From Caulobacterales bacterium 32-69-10 (GTDB lineage: Bacteria; Pseudomonadota; Alphaproteobacteria; Caulobacterales; Caulobacteraceae): DNA of 42,917 nt. This document shows, one piece after another, positions 8,019 to 17,074 of the stretch. Numbering within the stretch: the stretch's first letter is position 1; each line of letters starts with the position of its first letter. The stretch covers positions 52,242-95,158 of the forward strand of contig NCED01000010.1 in the NCBI GenBank assembly GCA_002280485.1, written 5' to 3'. A program made the translations under genes and the position numbers. Under the pieces are notes generated by a model that saw only the letters and a list, made by a program, of their open reading frames with translations, had not been told where the DNA came from and ran no database searches.

Positions 8019-9814
8019 GCGACCTCAGATCGACGTTGGCGCAGGCGCTTGGGCGCGCCTTCGCCGACGAGGGGCTGAGCCCCGATTACGGGCGGGTGGT
8101 CGTCTCCGACCGTCCGGACCTGGCCGATTTCCAATGCAACGGCGCCCTGGCCGCCGCCAAGCAGGCCAAGGCGAACCCGCGCGAAATCGCCGGGAAGATC
8201 GCCGCGCGCCTGGCCGGCGACGCCCGGCTGGAATCGGTGGAGATCGCCGGTCCCGGCTTCATCAACCTGAAGGTCTCCGCCGCCGCCCTGTCCGAGCGGG
8301 CGAACGCCGTGGCGAGCGACGCCCGCGCCGGCGCCGAAGCCGTCGCCGAACCGCGGCGGGTGGTGATCGACTACGGCGGCCCCAACGTGGCCAAGCCGAT
8401 GCACGTCGGCCACCTGCGCTCTTCGATCATCGGCGAGAGCCTGAAGCGCCTGTTCCGCTTCCGCGGCGACACGGTGTGGGGCGACGCCCACTTCGGCGAC
8501 TGGGGCTTCCAGATGGGGCTCTTGATCGTCGCCCTGTCCGACGAGCAGCCGGACCTCGCCTTCTTCGCGGAAGGGCCCGGCCCGTTCCCCGAAACGAGCC
8601 CGGTCAGCCTGGGCGACCTGGAGCGGATGTATCCGCTGGCCGCCGGCCGGGCCAAGACCGACATCGGCTACCGCGACCGGGCCCGCAAGGCGACCGCCGA
8701 GCTTCAGGCCGGCCGCCCCGGCTACCGCGCCCTGTGGCGCCATTTCGTCGAGGTCAGCCGCTCGGCCCTGCAGCGGGAGTTCCACGCCCTGGGCGTCGAT
8801 TTCGACCTGTGGAACGGCGAGAGCGACGCCGACCCCTTCATCCCGGAGATGGTCGCGGACCTGGAGGCTAAGGGCCTGCTGGTCGATGATCAGGGCGCGC
8901 GCATCGTCCGCGTCGCCCGCGAAGGCGAGACGACCAAGAAGAAGCTCGAAGACGGCACGGTGGTCACCGTTCCTTACCCCGATCCCCTGCTGGTGGTGTC
9001 CCGCGACGGCTCGGCCATGTACGGCACGACCGATCTGGCCACCATCGTACAGCGCCGCCGGGCCTTCGATCCGGACCTGATCCTCTATTGCGTCGACCAG
9101 CGTCAGGCCGGCCACTTCGAACAGGTGTTCCGCGCCGCCTCCCTGGCCGGCTATGCGCCCGAAGGCTCGCTGCAGCATATCGGCTTCGGCACCATGAACG
9201 GGACCGACGGCAAGCCGTTCAAGACCCGCGAAGGCGGCGTGCTCAAGCTGCACGACCTGATCGAGATGACGCGGGAGAAGGCTCGCGAGCGCCTGCGCGA
9301 GGCCGGCCTGGGGGCGGAATTGTCGCCCGAGGACTTCGAGGCGACGGCGCACAGGGTGGCGGTGGCGGCGCTGAAGTTCGCGGATCTGTCGAACTTCCGC
9401 GGCACGTCCTACGTCTTCGACCTCGACCGCTTCACCAGCTTCGAGGGCCGCACCGGGCCCTATCTGCTGTACCAGGCGGTGCGGGTGAAATCCCTGCTGC
9501 GCCGGGCCGCCGAACAGGGGGCCGAGGCCGGGACAATCGTCGCCGCCGAAGCGGCCGAGCGCGATCTCGCCCTGGTGCTGGACGCCTTCGACGGCGCCGC
9601 GAGCGACGCCTACGACAAGCGCGCGCCCCACGCCCTGGCCGAGCACGCCTATTCGCTGGCGCAGGCCTTTTCGAAGTTCTACGCGGCCTGTCCGGTGCTC
9701 GGCGCCGACGACCCGGCCGTGCGCGCCTCTCGGCTGGCCTTAGCCCAGGCCACGCTCAAGCAGCTCGAGCTGACGCTGGAGCTGCTGGGGATCGACGTCC
9801 CGGAGCGGATGTAG
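8015..9814 (+). CDS. argS: Arginyl-tRNA synthetase
   Basis: A 599-aa class I synthetase. The signature [20 protein letters not shown] contains the HIGH-type motif HVGH at residues 130-133. The N-terminal additive domain that reads the tRNA elbow, the KFKTREGG-like region ([14 protein letters not shown]) and the C-terminal all-helical anticodon-binding domain ending in PERM are all present. As in most ArgRS enzymes there is no canonical KMSKS. It charges tRNA-Arg and needs the tRNA for amino-acid activation. The start is the ATG overlapping the stop of the upstream secreted-protein gene. Confidence 0.97.
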   Translation: MSDLRSTLAQALGRAFADEGLSPDYGRVVVSDRPDLADFQCNGALAAAKQAKANPREIAGKIAARLAGDARLESVEIAGPGFINLKVSAAALSERANAVASDARAGAEAVAEPRRVVIDYGGPNVAKPMHVGHLRSSIIGESLKRLFRFRGDTVWGDAHFGDWGFQMGLLIVALSDEQPDLAFFAEGPGPFPETSPVSLGDLERMYPLAAGRAKTDIGYRDRARKATAELQAGRPGYRALWRHFVEVSRSALQREFHALGVDFDLWNGESDADPFIPEMVADLEAKGLLVDDQGARIVRVAREGETTKKKLEDGTVVTVPYPDPLLVVSRDGSAMYGTTDLATIVQRRRAFDPDLILYCVDQRQAGHFEQVFRAASLAGYAPEGSLQHIGFGTMNGTDGKPFKTREGGVLKLHDLIEMTREKARERLREAGLGAELSPEDFEATAHRVAVAALKFADLSNFRGTSYVFDLDRFTSFEGRTGPYLLYQAVRVKSLLRRAAEQGAEAGTIVAAEAAERDLALVLDAFDGAASDAYDKRAPHALAEHAYSLAQAFSKFYAACPVLGADDPAVRASRLALAQATLKQLELTLELLGIDVPERM

Positions 9815-9847
9815 TCCCGGCGTGACGGGATCGAACGGCGCGGGGCC

Positions 9848-9936
9848 GCCTCGTCCTTCGACAAGCTCAGGATGAGGCGGACTTAGGCGGGCCGTGAAGT
9901 AGAAAGCCTCATCCTGAGCTTGTCGAAGGACGAGGC
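9848..9936. repeat. Perfect 31-bp inverted repeat (REP-like), 27-base spacer
   Basis: Bases 9848-9878 and 9906-9936 are exact reverse complements over 31 positions. The arm holds the core CTTCGACAAGCTCAGGATGA, a sequence I recognise as a common dispersed intergenic repeat of alphaproteobacteria. It lies between the convergent argS and cyclophilin genes and could form one long hairpin in either transcript, so it may serve as a bidirectional terminator or RNA-stability element. Confidence 0.9.
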
Positions 9937-9947
9937 TTCCAGTCCCG

Positions 9948-10397
9948 CTACTCCACCGTCGCGGTGACGATCTTGCCCGGTTCGCGGGGCGGCTCGCCCT
10001 TGGGCAGGGCGTCGACGTTCTCCATGCCTTCGGTCACCTCGCCCCACACGGTGTACTGGCCGTCGAGGAAGCGGGCGTCGTCGAAGCAGATGAAGAACTG
10101 GCTGTTGGCCGAATCGGGGTTCGAGCTGCGGGCCATGGAGCAGACGCCGCGCACGTGCGGGGTCTTGGAGAACTCCGCCTTCAGGTTGGGCTGCTTGGAG
10201 CCGCCCATGCCGCTGCCGGTCGGGTCGCCGCCCTGGGCCATGAAGCCGGGGATGACGCGGTGGAAAACGACGCCGTCGTAGAAGCCTTCCTTGGCCAGGG
10301 CGACGATCCGCTCCACGTGACCGGGCGCCAGGTCGGGGCGCAGCTTGATCTTCACCGGGCCGGTGTCGAGGTTCAGGACGAGGGTCTGGTCGGACAT
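9948..10397 (-). CDS. ppiB: Peptidyl-prolyl cis-trans isomerase, cyclophilin type
   Basis: A 149-aa cyclophilin. FHRVIPGFMAQGGDPTGSGMG contains the catalytic Arg47 and the substrate-binding Phe52, Met53 and Gln55. NSQFFICFDDARFLDGQY is the second family block. It isomerises Xaa-Pro bonds. There is no signal peptide, so this is the cytosolic PpiB-like form. The ATG at 10397 has AGGAGA eight bases upstream. The gene is transcribed toward argS, with the long inverted repeat between their ends. Confidence 0.95.
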   Translation of the reverse strand: MSDQTLVLNLDTGPVKIKLRPDLAPGHVERIVALAKEGFYDGVVFHRVIPGFMAQGGDPTGSGMGGSKQPNLKAEFSKTPHVRGVCSMARSSNPDSANSQFFICFDDARFLDGQYTVWGEVTEGMENVDALPKGEPPREPGKIVTATVE

Positions 10398-10493
10398 GGG
10401 CGCGCTTCTCCTAATGGCCGGAGCCTTCTAGCGGCGCGGGCGTGCGCCCGCCAGCACAGCCGTTCGTAAATGCGCCGTTAACCATGACTGGCC

Positions 10494-11345
10494 ATGCTGC
10501 AGCCCATGAGCGCAGAAGCGGTCAGAGGGCTGGGCGGGCAGGTGGAAGCCGCCCTGAAACGGGCGGCGTCGGCGACCGGCGTCGACTTCGACTTCCTGTT
10601 GCGTACCGCCAAGCGCGAGAGCGGCTTCAACGCCGGCGCCAGGGCCGGCACCTCATCGGCGGCGGGCCTGTTCCAGTTCGTCGAGCAGACCTGGCTGTCG
10701 ACGCTCAAGCGCCACGGGGCGGCCCACGGCTACGCCCGCTATTCCGAATTGATCCAGCAGGGCGGCGACGGGCGTTACCACGTGGCGGGCGGGCCTGAGG
10801 CGCGCCAGGCGGTGCTCGACCTGCGCTTCGATCCCCATGCGGCCTCTGTCATGGCCGCCGATCTCGCCAACGACCATGCCGCCTATCTGCGCGGACGGGT
10901 GGGCCGCGAGCCTACCGGGGGCGAGCTCTACGCCGCCCACTTCCTCGGGCCGCACGGGTCGGCCAAGCTGATCGAAGCCTACAGCAACTATCCCAACGCG
11001 GCGGCGGCGACCTTCTTCCCAGACGCGGCCGCGGCCAACCGCAACGTCTTCTACCGCGACGGCCGCCCGCTCTCGGTGGCGCAGGTCTACGCCGACCTGT
11101 CCAATACCGGGGGCGCCGGCGGGGCGGTGGGCGGCGCCGTCGACGATCCGGGCGAGGCGGCCTTTGCAGCCTATGCCGGGGCCCGGCGCACCGAGCGCGA
11201 GCGGCAGGAAGCCATGCTGGTCTCCATGCTGCTCTCCAACGACGCGGCCTCCACCGCGGGGCCCTTCGCGGCCATGTACTCGGCCGACATCCTGACCCTG
11301 CTGTCGCGGGCCCGGGACGAGGACGGGGTCAAGGGGCTGTTCTGA
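10494..11345 (+). CDS. Lytic transglycosylase-like SLT-fold protein
   Basis: A 283-aa protein. Residues 30-75 carry the SLT core: RESGFN with the predicted catalytic Glu42, then GTSSAAGLFQFVEQTWLSTL. The later ELYAAHFLG is the usual helix bearing an active-site aromatic. SLT enzymes cut the MurNAc-GlcNAc bond of peptidoglycan. No signal peptide or membrane segment is visible at either candidate start (ATG 10494 or 10506), which is unusual for an enzyme acting in the periplasm. The region after about residue 200 is Gly/Ala-rich and then helical, ending in SADILTLLSRARDEDGVKG. It is followed by a DUF2336 gene on the same strand. The role is inferred from the fold only. Confidence 0.8.
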   Translation: MLQPMSAEAVRGLGGQVEAALKRAASATGVDFDFLLRTAKRESGFNAGARAGTSSAAGLFQFVEQTWLSTLKRHGAAHGYARYSELIQQGGDGRYHVAGGPEARQAVLDLRFDPHAASVMAADLANDHAAYLRGRVGREPTGGELYAAHFLGPHGSAKLIEAYSNYPNAAAATFFPDAAAANRNVFYRDGRPLSVAQVYADLSNTGGAGGAVGGAVDDPGEAAFAAYAGARRTERERQEAMLVSMLLSNDAASTAGPFAAMYSADILTLLSRARDEDGVKGLF

Positions 11346-11427
11346 GGGGCTCAAGGTAAAGCTCCATTAAGCATGGCGGCCCCATCTTCGCGCCGAGGTC
11401 CCGCCGATGCGGGGCAGGGGGACGCCC

Positions 11428-12582
11428 ATGGCCATCACGCGCTCGGCCCTGACAGACAGCGACATCCGCACGCTCGTTCGCGGCGCGACCGACGACGAGC
11501 GCGCCGCCGCGGCCCACAAGCTGTGCCGCCGCATGGACAACGGCCTTGCCGAGGAGGAGCGCGAAGCCGCCCACGAGGTGCTGCGCATGATGGCGACCGA
11601 CGCCGCCGAACTGGTGCGCCGGGCCCTGGCCGTTACGCTCAAGACCTCCACCATCCTGCCGCGCGACGTGGCCCTGAAGCTGGCCCGAGACGTGGACTCC
11701 ATCTCGCTGCCCATCCTGCACCACTCGCCGGTGTTCACGGACGAGGACCTGGCCGAGATCGTCCGCGTCTCCCCGGCGGTCAAGCAGATGGCGGTGGCTC
11801 GCCGGGCCACCTTGGGCGAGCCGGTCACCGCCGCCCTGGTCGAGCACGGCTGCGAGGAGGCGGTGAAGACCGCCTGCGCCAACGACAACGCCCTGTTCTC
11901 CGAGACCGCCCTGCGCCACGCCTGCGAGCGTTTCGCGGAGGCGGAGTCCGTCACCGCCGCCATCGCCTTCCGCAAGGTGCTGCCGATGTCGATCGGCGAG
12001 AAGCTGGTCGACCTTGTCAGCGAGCAGGTGCGCCAGCACCTGGTCGATCATCACGCCCTGTCGCCCGAGACGGCGCTGCAGATCTCAATCGGGACTCGCG
12101 AGCGGGCCACCGTCGACCTGGTCGATCAGGCCGGCCGCGCCGCCGACATGCGCGCCTTCGTGGCCCACCTGAACAAGCAGGACCGGCTGACGCCGTCCCT
12201 GCTGCTGCGGGCAGTCGCCCACGGCCATATGGCCTTCTTCGAATGGTCCCTGGCCGAGCTGGCCCAGGTGCCGCACCACCGCACCTGGCTGATGGTCCAC
12301 GACGCCGGGGCCCTGGGCCTGCGCGCGATCTATGAACGGTCCAGCCTGCCGGCGCGGCTCTACCCCGCGTTCCGCGCCGCGGTCGACACCTACCATGTGC
12401 TGCAGGCCGAAGGCGGCATGGGCGACCTGGGACAGTTCCAGGAGCGGATGCTGCAGCGGTTCCTGACTCAGCCCGCCACCGCCGCCCGCGACGATCTCGA
12501 CTATCTGATCGACCGCATGGACCAGCTCGGCCGCAGAGCCCGGGCCGCCGCCGTACGCGAGCCGGTCAAGGGCGCGGCCTAG
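11428..12582 (+). CDS. DUF2336 domain protein (copy A)
   Basis: A 384-aa, almost wholly helical cytosolic protein with HEAT-like repeating helices, rich in Ala, Leu, Arg and Glu. The pattern of LTPSLLLRAVAHGHMAFFEWSL followed by a segment of the type GALGLRAIYERSSLPARLYP matches the DUF2336 family, which is largely alphaproteobacterial and has no known biochemical activity. The start ATG 11428 follows an AGGGGG site; an upstream ATG at 11407 is less well placed. A second, divergent copy lies at 14144-15259 on the other strand, with the same LLRA(L/V)..G...F..(A/S)L block. Between them are an Hpt protein and NAD kinase. Confidence 0.82.
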   Translation: MAITRSALTDSDIRTLVRGATDDERAAAAHKLCRRMDNGLAEEEREAAHEVLRMMATDAAELVRRALAVTLKTSTILPRDVALKLARDVDSISLPILHHSPVFTDEDLAEIVRVSPAVKQMAVARRATLGEPVTAALVEHGCEEAVKTACANDNALFSETALRHACERFAEAESVTAAIAFRKVLPMSIGEKLVDLVSEQVRQHLVDHHALSPETALQISIGTRERATVDLVDQAGRAADMRAFVAHLNKQDRLTPSLLLRAVAHGHMAFFEWSLAELAQVPHHRTWLMVHDAGALGLRAIYERSSLPARLYPAFRAAVDTYHVLQAEGGMGDLGQFQERMLQRFLTQPATAARDDLDYLIDRMDQLGRRARAAAVREPVKGAA

Positions 12583-12589
12583 GGCCTGC

Positions 12590-12648
12590 GGGCTTCGAGG
12601 CGCGCCACTGCGTAGCGCTCCTCAGCCTGACGAAGGACTGCTAGGGCT
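12590..12648. repeat. Degenerate palindromic intergenic repeat
   Basis: Between two convergent genes lies GGCTTCGAGGCGCGCCACTG, then GCGTAGCGCTCCTCAGCCTG and ACGAAGGACT. The sequence resembles a decayed copy of the common alphaproteobacterial palindrome with a CTTCGA...CTCCTCA...GAAGG layout. The arms are imperfect. Apart from this, the gap of about 80 bases holds nothing I can name. Confidence 0.45.
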
Positions 12649-12662
12649 GGGTCCGAGCCGCC

Positions 12663-13187
12663 TCACGCCGCCGGAGGATGGTCCTTGAGGTAGGCCAGGA
12701 CGCGGCCTTCGAGTTCATCGGCCAGCACCTTGCCGACCGGGTGGTCGGTATCGGTGATGTTGTCTCGCACGGCGGCGCGGATGGCGTCGATGTGCGCGTC
12801 GATGAGGAACATCGGGGCCTCGTGCCGCGTCTCCGGCTCGTCCATCAGCTTGCACAGCGAGCCCGCGATACGGGTGATCAGCGGGAAGCCGTAGGTGGTG
12901 CCCAGGCCCTTGAGGTCGTGGCAGTGGACGTAGAGCTGATTGGCGTTGGCGGCGTTGACGCCCTGCGAGCGGATGGCGCCGCGGGCGGCTTCGAGCTTGT
13001 CGATCTCGTCCTGCAGCCATTGGGCGAACTGGCTCGAGAGGTTGGCCAGGGCGGCTTCGGCCTTGGCGACCGCGCCGGGGTCGATGCCCCCGAAGCGCGT
13101 CCCCACCTTCATGCGCAGCATGTTGGGGACCTGGATCATCTCCGCGGAGGAGGCGTTGTCGGCAGCGTTGTCGGACGAAGTGCTCAA
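12663..13187 (-). CDS. Hpt domain phosphotransfer protein
   Basis: A single-domain histidine phosphotransfer protein of 174 aa when started at TTG 13187. GAGGAG lies 7 bases upstream of this TTG, which favours it over GTG 13205 (180 aa) or ATG 13139. The motif YVHCHDLKGLGTTYGFPLI is a typical Hpt helix, and the His immediately before DLKG is the predicted phosphorylation site. A helical bundle covers about residues 40-170, and the first 25 residues are Ser/Asn-rich. Hpt proteins shuttle phosphate between receiver domains in multistep phosphorelays. No histidine kinase or receiver lies nearby, so it is an orphan whose partners are encoded elsewhere. Confidence 0.85.
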   Translation of the reverse strand: MSTSSDNAADNASSAEMIQVPNMLRMKVGTRFGGIDPGAVAKAEAALANLSSQFAQWLQDEIDKLEAARGAIRSQGVNAANANQLYVHCHDLKGLGTTYGFPLITRIAGSLCKLMDEPETRHEAPMFLIDAHIDAIRAAVRDNITDTDHPVGKVLADELEGRVLAYLKDHPPAA

Positions 13188-13300
13188 CGCTCTACTCCTC
13201 GACACCCCGGACGGGGCGTTCTTGCGTGGATTGTTGGGGGCGACCTTCGCCCATTCCGCTTAACAAGTCGTGCAGCCAGAGAGTTGTAACCGCCAAGCTT

Positions 13301-14128
13301 TCATACCGAGAATTGCTCGGTCAGCACCCTTTCCTCGAGGCTGCGGCCTGCGTCGAACAGCATCTCCAGATGGATCGAGCGGTTCTCGCGGATAAACACC
13401 TCGCGGACGTGCCGGGTCTCGTCGCTGTCGGCCACGGCGGCGACGGGACGCTTGTCGGCTTCCAGCACCTCGATGCGTACTTCCGAGGTGTGGGGCAGCA
13501 GGGCCCCGCGCCAGCGCCGCGGCCGGAAGGCGCTGATCGGGGTGAGGGCCAGCACCCGGGCGCCGAGGGGGATGATCGGGCCGTGAGCCGAGAGGTTGTA
13601 GGCGGTGGACCCGGCCGGCGTGGCCAGCAGCACGCCGTCGCACACCAGTTCCTCCATCCGCACCTTGCCGTCGATGGACAGGCGCAACTTGGCGGTCTGG
13701 TGGGTCTGGCGCAGCAGCGAGACCTCGTTGATGGCCAGGGCTTGGTGGACGCCGCCGTCCTGGTCGATGGCCTGCATGGCGAGCGGGTGGATCACCGCCC
13801 GCTCGGCGGCGTTGATCCGGGCCAGCAGATCGTCCTCGCCATACTCATTCATGAGGAAGCCGATCGAGCCGCGGTTCAGGCCGTAGATCGGCTTTGATGA
13901 GGCCAGGGTGTGGTGCAGCATCTCCAGCATGAAGCCGTCGCCGCCGATGGCGACGATCACCTGCGAGTCTTCCAGCGGGTGGTCGCCGTAGCGGGCGGCG
14001 AGGATGTCGCGGGCGCTCTGGGCTTCCGGACGCTCGCTCGCGACAAAGGCGAGCCGGGTCACGAGGTACTCGGCGGTCAAGGGACGGGTCCGCGGGTCTG
14101 CTGGGCGATGCGGGGAAACGAAGCGCAC
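13301..14128 (-). CDS. nadK: NAD kinase
   Basis: A 275-aa protein. The diacylglycerol-kinase-like NAD kinase motifs are all present: [10 protein letters not shown] (GGDG at 62-65), [12 protein letters not shown], the Asn-Glu pair at 134-135, and [16 protein letters not shown]. It makes NADP from NAD and ATP in the cytosol. The GTG start at 14128 is supported by GAGG about 7 bases upstream. The start lies 15 bases past the stop of the DUF2336 copy B gene on the same strand, so the two are likely one operon. The N-terminal ~22 residues before VTRLAFVAS are not conserved in style. Confidence 0.94.
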   Translation of the reverse strand: MRFVSPHRPADPRTRPLTAEYLVTRLAFVASERPEAQSARDILAARYGDHPLEDSQVIVAIGGDGFMLEMLHHTLASSKPIYGLNRGSIGFLMNEYGEDDLLARINAAERAVIHPLAMQAIDQDGGVHQALAINEVSLLRQTHQTAKLRLSIDGKVRMEELVCDGVLLATPAGSTAYNLSAHGPIIPLGARVLALTPISAFRPRRWRGALLPHTSEVRIEVLEADKRPVAAVADSDETRHVREVFIRENRSIHLEMLFDAGRSLEERVLTEQFSV

Positions 14129-14143
14129 CGGCGCCTCAGCTTG

Positions 14144-15259
14144 TCAAATGGCGGCTGCGCCCGCGCGGAACGCCCTCGCGGCGGCTTCCGGCGTCTTGGT
14201 GAAGGCTTCGGAGACCTTGGCCGCGCCGTTTGCCGAGACGGGCAGGCCCCGGTTCAGGGCCTGGACCAAGCTGATCATTGTCGGGAACACGCTGCGGTCG
14301 ATGCCCACCCCGGCGCAGGCGAGGGCCAAGAGGTCGGCCCGGTTGCCCGATATCGACTTGCGGACGCCTTCGACCTCGTAGTTCCCGAGGGTGGCCAGGG
14401 CCGAGACGAACAGCGAGCCGCGGCCCTCGCGCAGGGCGCGCAGCAGATAGCCCGGCCGCAGCTGTCCGGCGGCCTCCAGCTTGTCGATCAGCCGCCGCTC
14501 CATGCCCTCGCGCTCGCGCTGGGCCTGGGCGGCGGTGGGGTCGGGCGCGTGCTCGCCTCCCGACACCGCGTCGGCGACCGCGTCGTTGACGCTCTTGGCC
14601 AGCAGGGCCGGATCGATGGTGAAGCGTTCGCAGATGCTGGCCCGCAGGGTTTCGCCGACCCAGCCGTAGAGGCTCTGGGCCAGTTCGTCGGTCAGCTTGG
14701 GGTGGCGGGCCAGCGATCCGCGCAAGGAGACGAGGCGGCGGGACGCCGCCACCAGGCGCTGCATGTGAAGGGGTGAAACCTCGGCGGTGCCGTTGTCGGC
14801 CAGGGCCGCCAGAACCTGCGGCTGGCTCTGGTCGAGGATGGCGCTGACCACGGGGGCGCCGATATTCGGCCGGCGCGCCACCTCGATCTGATGCTCCAGC
14901 GTCGCCTCGACGAGCAGGCGGACGAGGTCGGAATCGGCGAGGACGGGGTTCTGGGCGATCACCGGGCGGGCGATCTCGATCTCGTCCAAGGCGAGGATGT
15001 TGATCAGGGCGTGCGGGGCCCACGGAGCGCTCGCCAGCTTCTCGGACAGGCGCTGACGGATCTCGCGCTCGGCCTGGACCACCAGGTCCATGAAGATGGC
15101 CTGGATGGTGGCCTTGGCCTCGTTGCTGAGGTGCTTGCCGTCCTGGCAAAGGTCGGCCATCGACAACAACAGGCGCTCGCGGTCGGCGGGCGCGCGTGAG
15201 CGGGCCAGGTCGAGCATGGCTTCGCTATTGCGCAACAAAATATCCATGTCGCCGAGCAT
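14144..15259 (-). CDS. DUF2336 domain protein (copy B)
   Basis: A 371-aa helical protein from ATG 15259 (ATG 15247, giving 367 aa, is equally possible; neither has a clear ribosome-binding site). It belongs to the DUF2336 family. RPGYLLRALREGRGSLFVSA followed by LATLGNYEVEGV, and the SGNRADLLALACAGVGIDRS block, match copy A at 11428-12582 in pattern though not closely. HEAT-like helical repeats run through most of its length; there is no signal peptide or membrane segment. It sits directly upstream of NAD kinase on the same strand and divergent from glycerol kinase. Function unknown; a scaffold or protein-binding role is an inference from the repeat fold. Confidence 0.82.
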   Translation of the reverse strand: MLGDMDILLRNSEAMLDLARSRAPADRERLLLSMADLCQDGKHLSNEAKATIQAIFMDLVVQAEREIRQRLSEKLASAPWAPHALINILALDEIEIARPVIAQNPVLADSDLVRLLVEATLEHQIEVARRPNIGAPVVSAILDQSQPQVLAALADNGTAEVSPLHMQRLVAASRRLVSLRGSLARHPKLTDELAQSLYGWVGETLRASICERFTIDPALLAKSVNDAVADAVSGGEHAPDPTAAQAQREREGMERRLIDKLEAAGQLRPGYLLRALREGRGSLFVSALATLGNYEVEGVRKSISGNRADLLALACAGVGIDRSVFPTMISLVQALNRGLPVSANGAAKVSEAFTKTPEAAARAFRAGAAAI

Positions 15260-15346
15260 AAACCCCAAGCCCTGGCCCCGGGTATGCTCCGGCGCCCGTG
15301 AAAACATGCTTAAGCTGAGTCCAATTGTTCCTGGGAGGAAAACGAT

Positions 15347-16870
15347 ATGGCCGAGCCTCTGATCCTTGCGCTGGACCAGGGCACGACCAGCACCCGGGCG
15401 ATCCTGTTCGGCTTGGACGGCGCCGCTCTCGGCGAGGCGTCGCGGGCGCTGACTCAGTCCTATCCGGAGGACGGATGGGTCGAACACGACCCAGAAGCGA
15501 TCTTCCGGGACTCCGTGGCCGTTTTGCGCGAGGCGGTGCAGCGCGCCGGCCAGTCCATGAACGCCGTCACGGCGATCGGCATCTCCAACCAGCGTGAGAC
15601 CACGGTGGTCTGGGACCGGGCCTCCGGCGCGCCGATCCACCCTGCCATCGTCTGGCAGGACCGCCGCACGGCCGCGGCGTGCGAACGCCTGAAAGGGCAG
15701 GGGGCCGAGCCGCGGGTGGCCGCCCTGACCGGCCTGCTCCTCGACCCCTATTTCTCGGCCACCAAGATCGCCTGGATCCTGGACCGGGTGCACGGCGCCC
15801 GCGCCCGGGCCGAGGCCGGCGAACTGCTCGCCGGCACCGTCGACGCCTGGCTGGTGTGGAAGCTGACCGGCGGTCGCGTTCACGCCACCGACGCCACCAA
15901 CGCCTCTCGCACCCTCCTGATGGAACTGGAGACCCAGGCCTGGAGCCCGGAACTCTGTGAACTGTTCGGCGTGCCGCAGGCGATGCTGCCCGAGATACGC
16001 GACACCGCCGGCGACTTCGGAGAGGCGGGCGCTGACTTGCTCGGCGCCGCCGTGCCCATCCGAGGGGCCGCCGGCGACCAGCAGTGCGCCCTCCTGGGCC
16101 AGGGCTGCGTGCGCGCGGGCCAAGCCAAGGCCACCTACGGCACCGGGGGCTTCCTGCTCATCCACACCGGCCGCGACGCGCCGCGCTCGTCGGCGCGCCT
16201 GCTCACCACTGTGGCCTCGAAGGTGAAGGGCGAGCCCCTCTACGCCCTGGAGGGCTCGATCTTCGTGGCGGGGGCCGCGATCAAGTGGATGAACGAGGAG
16301 ATGGGCGTCGAGGGCGGACCGACGGCGGTCGAGGCCCTGGCGCGGTCCGCCCGTCCCGGACACGGGGTGGTGGCGGTGCCGGCCTTCACCGGACTGGGGG
16401 CGCCCTACTGGGACGCCGACGCACGGGGCGCGATCTTCGGCCTGACGCGAGATGCAGGCCTGCCGGAAATCGCCGAGGCGGTGTTCGACGCCTGCGCCCT
16501 GCAAACCCGCGATCTGATCGAGGCGGTGCGCCAGGACGCCCCCGGCGCCCTTGGCCAGGGGGGCGGCCTGAGGATCGACGGGGGCATGGCCCGCAGCACC
16601 TGGTTCGCCCGCCGGCTGGCGGATCTGACCGGCCTGCCGGTCGCGCCGGCGGCCTACCCCGAGACCACCGCCCTGGGCGCGGCCCTGTTCGCCGCCGTGG
16701 GGGCGGGATGTTTCGCCGACCTTGAGGCGACGGAACGGGCGCGGATGGCCGTTGAAGCCTTGAAGCCCGGGATGGACCCGGCGCGGAGGGACGCCCGCTA
16801 TCGCCTCTGGCGCGACTCGGTGGCGCGCTGTCTGGGGCCGCGGCCGGCTGGAGCAGGGGAACGGAATTAG
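15347..16870 (+). CDS. glpK: Glycerol kinase
   Basis: A 507-aa FGGY-family kinase of standard length. Key blocks are LALDQGTTSTRAILF (phosphate loop), GWVEHDPEAI, GISNQRETTVVWD, DAWLVWKLTGG, ATDATNASRTLLM, AAGDQQCALLGQ, TYGTGGFLLIHTG and GLGAPYWD, all as in glycerol kinase. It phosphorylates glycerol to sn-glycerol-3-phosphate in the cytosol. GGGAGG eight bases before ATG 15347 fixes the start. No glpF, glpD or glpR lies in the window, so the kinase stands alone. Its 5' region of about 85 bases is shared with the divergent DUF2336 copy B gene. A related FGGY sugar kinase is less likely given the match of all blocks. Confidence 0.93.
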   Translation: MAEPLILALDQGTTSTRAILFGLDGAALGEASRALTQSYPEDGWVEHDPEAIFRDSVAVLREAVQRAGQSMNAVTAIGISNQRETTVVWDRASGAPIHPAIVWQDRRTAAACERLKGQGAEPRVAALTGLLLDPYFSATKIAWILDRVHGARARAEAGELLAGTVDAWLVWKLTGGRVHATDATNASRTLLMELETQAWSPELCELFGVPQAMLPEIRDTAGDFGEAGADLLGAAVPIRGAAGDQQCALLGQGCVRAGQAKATYGTGGFLLIHTGRDAPRSSARLLTTVASKVKGEPLYALEGSIFVAGAAIKWMNEEMGVEGGPTAVEALARSARPGHGVVAVPAFTGLGAPYWDADARGAIFGLTRDAGLPEIAEAVFDACALQTRDLIEAVRQDAPGALGQGGGLRIDGGMARSTWFARRLADLTGLPVAPAAYPETTALGAALFAAVGAGCFADLEATERARMAVEALKPGMDPARRDARYRLWRDSVARCLGPRPAGAGERN

Positions 16871-17074
16871 CAAGGAACGATCTGTTACCGAGGGGCCTGC
16901 GGTCGTCGTTTCGCCGTCGTCGTAGGCGCCTCGCCGCCTTGTCGCCCAAGCATTTCCGCTCGGGCCGCGACGTTTCAGGGCTGACATTTTTCCGCACTAG
17001 ACAGGGTGCATTACACTCCGTAAGGCCCCCCGGTTTGAGTAGCCGTCGTAAATTCGACCTGGAGCGACTCCGTT

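Noticed and set aside
16871..17074. Promoter of the efflux operon (CTGACA near 16981 and TACACT near 17012)
   Set aside because: The spacing is about 25 bases, too long for a normal sigma-70 promoter; nothing firm could be assigned in this 204-base gap.
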